Part shown: positions 5,361-7,422 of the stretch, one piece after another
How the letters are laid out: each line of letters starts with the position of its first letter
Position numbering within the stretch: position 1 is the stretch's first letter
Notes under the pieces: generated by a model
The model's input: the letters and a program-made list of their open reading frames with translations, nothing else
Database searches by the model: none
What the model was told of the DNA's origin: nothing
Translations under genes and position numbers: made by a program
NCBI GenBank assembly: GCA_015494815.1
Contig: WGAK01000171.1
Span: 1-7,422, forward strand
DNA: 7,422 bases
Direction of reading: 5' to 3'
DNA from: Anaerolineales bacterium
GTDB lineage: Bacteria > Chloroflexota > Anaerolineae > Anaerolineales > DRMV01

Positions 5361-6440
5361 TCAGGCCGCGGTCAGCGCGGTCAACACTGCTTGCAGCACC
5401 TGCACCGCGCGCGCGTACTCGTCCAGGGGCAGGTGCTCGTGGGGCGTGTGGTCCAGGGCCGAATCGCCGGGGCCGTAGGCCACCGCGGGGCATTGCCACG
5501 CGGGCGCGACGATGTTGAGGTCCGCGGTGCCGCTCTTGCGCACCAGGCCGGGGCGCGCGCCCTGGCTGCGGATGGCCCGCAGAAACGCCCGCACCAGCGG
5601 CGAGCGCCGGTCCGCCAGATACGCGGGGATGGCGTAGCCCTGGGGCGTGACCGTGGCGTCCCAGGCTGCGCATTGGGCCTGCAGGGCCGCGTACCAGCGT
5701 TCGGGGGGCCAGTCCAGCGGCAGCCGCGCGCCCAAGCGCAGGTCGGCCCACTCGTGCAGGCCGTCGCCGCCCGAGGCCCAGCCCCGCAGGGTGACTTGCA
5801 ATTGCTCGAAGGGTTTGGCGCGGTCCGCGTTGTGGGCCGCGACCCAGTCGCGCACGTGTTGCCACAGGGCCACGGCCTGCTCGCACGCGGAGGGGGCCTG
5901 GGCCGCGGTGTGGGCCAGGGGGGTGCGCACCCGCACCTGGGCCCAGGCGGAGCCTTTGTACCCCAGGGTCACCCGGTGCCAGCGGCTGGGCTCGCCGATG
6001 ATGGCGAACGCGGGCCGATGCCGCGACACGATGTGCCGTGCGCCCACCGAGTCGCGCTCCTCGTCCACCGCGGCAATCACGGTCAAACGCCAGCCGGGCC
6101 GCGGGCCTACCGCGGCCACCGCGTCCACGAACGCGGCCAGGGGGCCTTTGGCGTCCACGCTGCCGCGGCCGTAGAGCACCCGACGCCCCGCGTCGTCGGT
6201 GGTCACCCGCACGGGCACCTCGCCGGGCACGGTGTCAATGTGCCCCAGCAGCACGATTTCGCGCGGCCCCGCGCCCATGTGGCCGATGGCGTTGCCCACC
6301 TCGTCCAGGTGGGCCGCGGTGAAGCCCAGGGCTTGCATGTGCTGCACCAGCCAGGTCGCGGCCGCGCGTTCCTGGCCCGAGGGGCTGGGCCGGCGCACCA
6401 GGCCCCACAGGGTGGGCGAAACATCCGGGGGTGTGGTCAT
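5361..6440 (-). CDS. lysK: M20-family [LysW]-lysine/ornithine hydrolase (LysK-like)
   Basis: Zinc-dependent M20 amidohydrolase of 359 residues, cytoplasmic. LysK releases lysine (or ornithine) from the carrier protein LysW at the end of the LysW-mediated alpha-aminoadipate pathway. Metal and catalytic residues are all visible: His67 and Asp69 in GHIDTVPG, Asp96 in GRGSVDAKGPL, Glu127/Glu128 in AAVDEERDS, Glu150 in IIGEPS, and His331 in LDHTPHE. The GRGSVDAKGPL and KSGTADLNIVAP (302-313) plus YGPGDSALDHT segments resemble the ArgE/LysK branch more than DapE or generic carboxypeptidases. The inserted dimerisation domain lies at about 158-270. The ATG at 6440 overlaps the stop of the C39/TPR gene as ATGA, and the only GGAGG is 13 nt upstream, so translation is probably coupled. 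No lysW, lysX, lysY, lysZ or lysJ is in the window. Alternatives are N-acetylornithine or N-acetylcitrulline deacetylase. Confidence 0.85.
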   Translation of the reverse strand: MTTPPDVSPTLWGLVRRPSPSGQERAAATWLVQHMQALGFTAAHLDEVGNAIGHMGAGPREIVLLGHIDTVPGEVPVRVTTDDAGRRVLYGRGSVDAKGPLAAFVDAVAAVGPRPGWRLTVIAAVDEERDSVGARHIVSRHRPAFAIIGEPSRWHRVTLGYKGSAWAQVRVRTPLAHTAAQAPSACEQAVALWQHVRDWVAAHNADRAKPFEQLQVTLRGWASGGDGLHEWADLRLGARLPLDWPPERWYAALQAQCAAWDATVTPQGYAIPAYLADRRSPLVRAFLRAIRSQGARPGLVRKSGTADLNIVAPAWQCPAVAYGPGDSALDHTPHEHLPLDEYARAVQVLQAVLTALTAA

Positions 6441-7422
6441 GGGGTGTCCGTGGCCTCCAGGGCTTCCAGCGCGGCCTGCGCAGGGGGATAGCCGGGATGG
6501 GCCTCCAGCGCGCGCTGGAAGTCGGCCCGCGCGGCGTCGTAGTCCCCTTGCGCGGCGTAGGCCCGGCCGCGCCAGTAGTAGGCTTCTTCCAGCACCGGCT
6601 CGCTCATGGCCTTCAGGGTGGTAGTGGCCAGTTGGATGACATCGTCGTAGCGGCCGACCGCGTCGTAAGCCTGATAGGGGCCCTGATGATACCACATCCA
6701 GCGCCAGGGGCGAATGTCGGGCGGCAGCGCGGCCAGCAGGGTGAACGCCTGGTCGAAGGCCTGGGCCGCGGCGGCCTCGTCCCCTAAGGCCACCAGGCTT
6801 TCGCCCAGGTTGAACCAGGCGAACACCGCATCGCGGCCGGAGAGGGAGCGGGTTTCGGCGGCCGCGCGTTGGGCCGCGGCCTGCCATGCGGCCGTGGGGT
6901 CGGCCCATTGGCCCAGCAGACGCCGCACCTCGCCGTCTCGCTCGGGCGGGTAGACCACCAGGTAGACGAAGTTGAAGGCCCGCCATTCGCGCTGTAACTG
7001 GTCGTAGGCAATGGCTTGCTCGGGACCCTGGTACGAATCGTGGGCGTAGAAGGTGGCTTTGGCGTCGTCGTAGCCCCATACCAGCAGGTAATGCCCCATC
7101 CAGCCGTCGTCGGCGTTGGGCTCGAAGCCTTTTTCGACCACCACGGGGAAGCCTGCGGCGATGAGCGAGCGCAGCAGGTCCAGGTCACCCGCGGGGCGCA
7201 TGAGGGCCATGAAGCGGGTGTGACGCAGCACCGCGGCTTCGATTTCCTCGGGCATGACATTCTTGTCCCGGGGGTTGGGCTTGAGCCAGGCGGCCAGGGT
7301 GTATTGGTCGCCTTCCCAGCCCCAAAAGGCCAGGGCCATGCTCAGGGTGGCCGGCGCGCAGTTGTTCCAGTCCTGGTACTCGTGCTGCGGGGGCGGCCAG
7401 AACGCGGCCGCGGGGCGCGGGG
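6437..7422 (-). CDS. C39-family cysteine peptidase with C-terminal TPR repeats, 5' end cut by window
   Basis: The reading frame is open from the right edge of the window to the TGA at 6437-6439 (327 whole codons visible). The start lies outside; the ATG at 7337-7339 is internal because the catalytic motif lies before it. QDWNNCAPATLSMALAFWGW is the Cys motif of the Peptidase_C39_2 type (Cys codon 7358-7360). His in WMGHYLLVWGYDD (codon 7091-7093) and Asp in YAHDSYQG (codon 7037-7039) complete a Cys-His-Asp triad. The usual Gly after Cys is Ala here. From about 6880 down to the stop there are TPR-like helix pairs, best seen in AVFAWFNLGESLVALGDEAA and AYYWRGRAYAAQGDYDAARA with FQRALEAHPGYPPAQAA. 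Such proteins are often secreted or lipoproteins, but the N-terminus is not visible. There is no ABC-transporter part, so it is not a bacteriocin-processing exporter. The substrate is unknown. Its stop overlaps the lysK start (ATGA). Confidence 0.88.
   Translation of the reverse strand, partial: PRPAAAFWPPPQHEYQDWNNCAPATLSMALAFWGWEGDQYTLAAWLKPNPRDKNVMPEEIEAAVLRHTRFMALMRPAGDLDLLRSLIAAGFPVVVEKGFEPNADDGWMGHYLLVWGYDDAKATFYAHDSYQGPEQAIAYDQLQREWRAFNFVYLVVYPPERDGEVRRLLGQWADPTAAWQAAAQRAAAETRSLSGRDAVFAWFNLGESLVALGDEAAAAQAFDQAFTLLAALPPDIRPWRWMWYHQGPYQAYDAVGRYDDVIQLATTTLKAMSEPVLEEAYYWRGRAYAAQGDYDAARADFQRALEAHPGYPPAQAALEALEATDTP

Noticed and set aside
5274..6491. Plus-strand open frame of about 405 codons opposite lysK
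   Set aside because: It is antisense to an M20 enzyme with all active-site residues. Its composition is Gly/His/Arg/Ala-rich with no domain and no convincing ribosome site.
6441..7079. Upstream in-frame extension of lysK
   Set aside because: It lies in a shifted frame of the C39/TPR gene. The M20 domain starts at the 6440 ATG, and the ATGA overlap is a normal coupling signal.
1..7422. CRISPR arrays, tRNA or rRNA genes, insertion sequences, riboswitches
   Set aside because: No regularly spaced repeats, cloverleaf, terminal inverted repeats or transposase, and no non-coding gap longer than 74 bp.

Overview
The window is GC-rich, gene-dense bacterial DNA holding nine protein-coding genes in two converging blocks and no RNA genes. 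The taxon can only be inferred. A Thermus/archaeal-type prolyl-tRNA synthetase, a LysK-type (LysW-dependent lysine pathway) hydrolase and a C39-peptidase/TPR protein together fit Chloroflexota (Anaerolineae-like) best, with Deinococcota as the main alternative. No identification was run.

Plus strand, 1-2961: deoC (5' end cut by the window edge), a pteridine-reductase/FolM-type short-chain dehydrogenase, folB, folK and folE. From the SDR gene through folE the spacing is 9 bp, a 1-bp stop/start overlap, and 3 bp, with clear Shine-Dalgarno sites, so this is almost certainly one operon. FolE, FolB and FolK give three steps from GTP to 6-hydroxymethyl-7,8-dihydropterin pyrophosphate. The SDR carries the signature of enzymes that reduce dihydropterin or dihydrofolate, which suggests a folate/pterin operon with its own reductase. 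deoC lies 43 bp upstream and may be co-transcribed.

Minus strand, 7422-2969 (transcribed right to left): a C39-family cysteine peptidase fused to TPR repeats (5' end outside the window), lysK coupled to it by an ATGA overlap, then after a 74-bp gap proS, then a HEAT-like helical-repeat protein behind a strong 8-bp GC hairpin. The two blocks meet tail to tail with 7 bp between stop codons and no visible intrinsic terminator.

There is no mobile element, CRISPR array, tRNA, rRNA or other clearly accessory structure. I see no strong evidence of a wholly new system. The points most worth a second look are the PTR1-like reductase in the folate operon, the altered C-terminal catalytic loop of FolK, the peptidase-LysK coupling, the proS/HEAT intergenic hairpin, and an apparent excess of the palindrome CCGCGG that is absent from most of proS.
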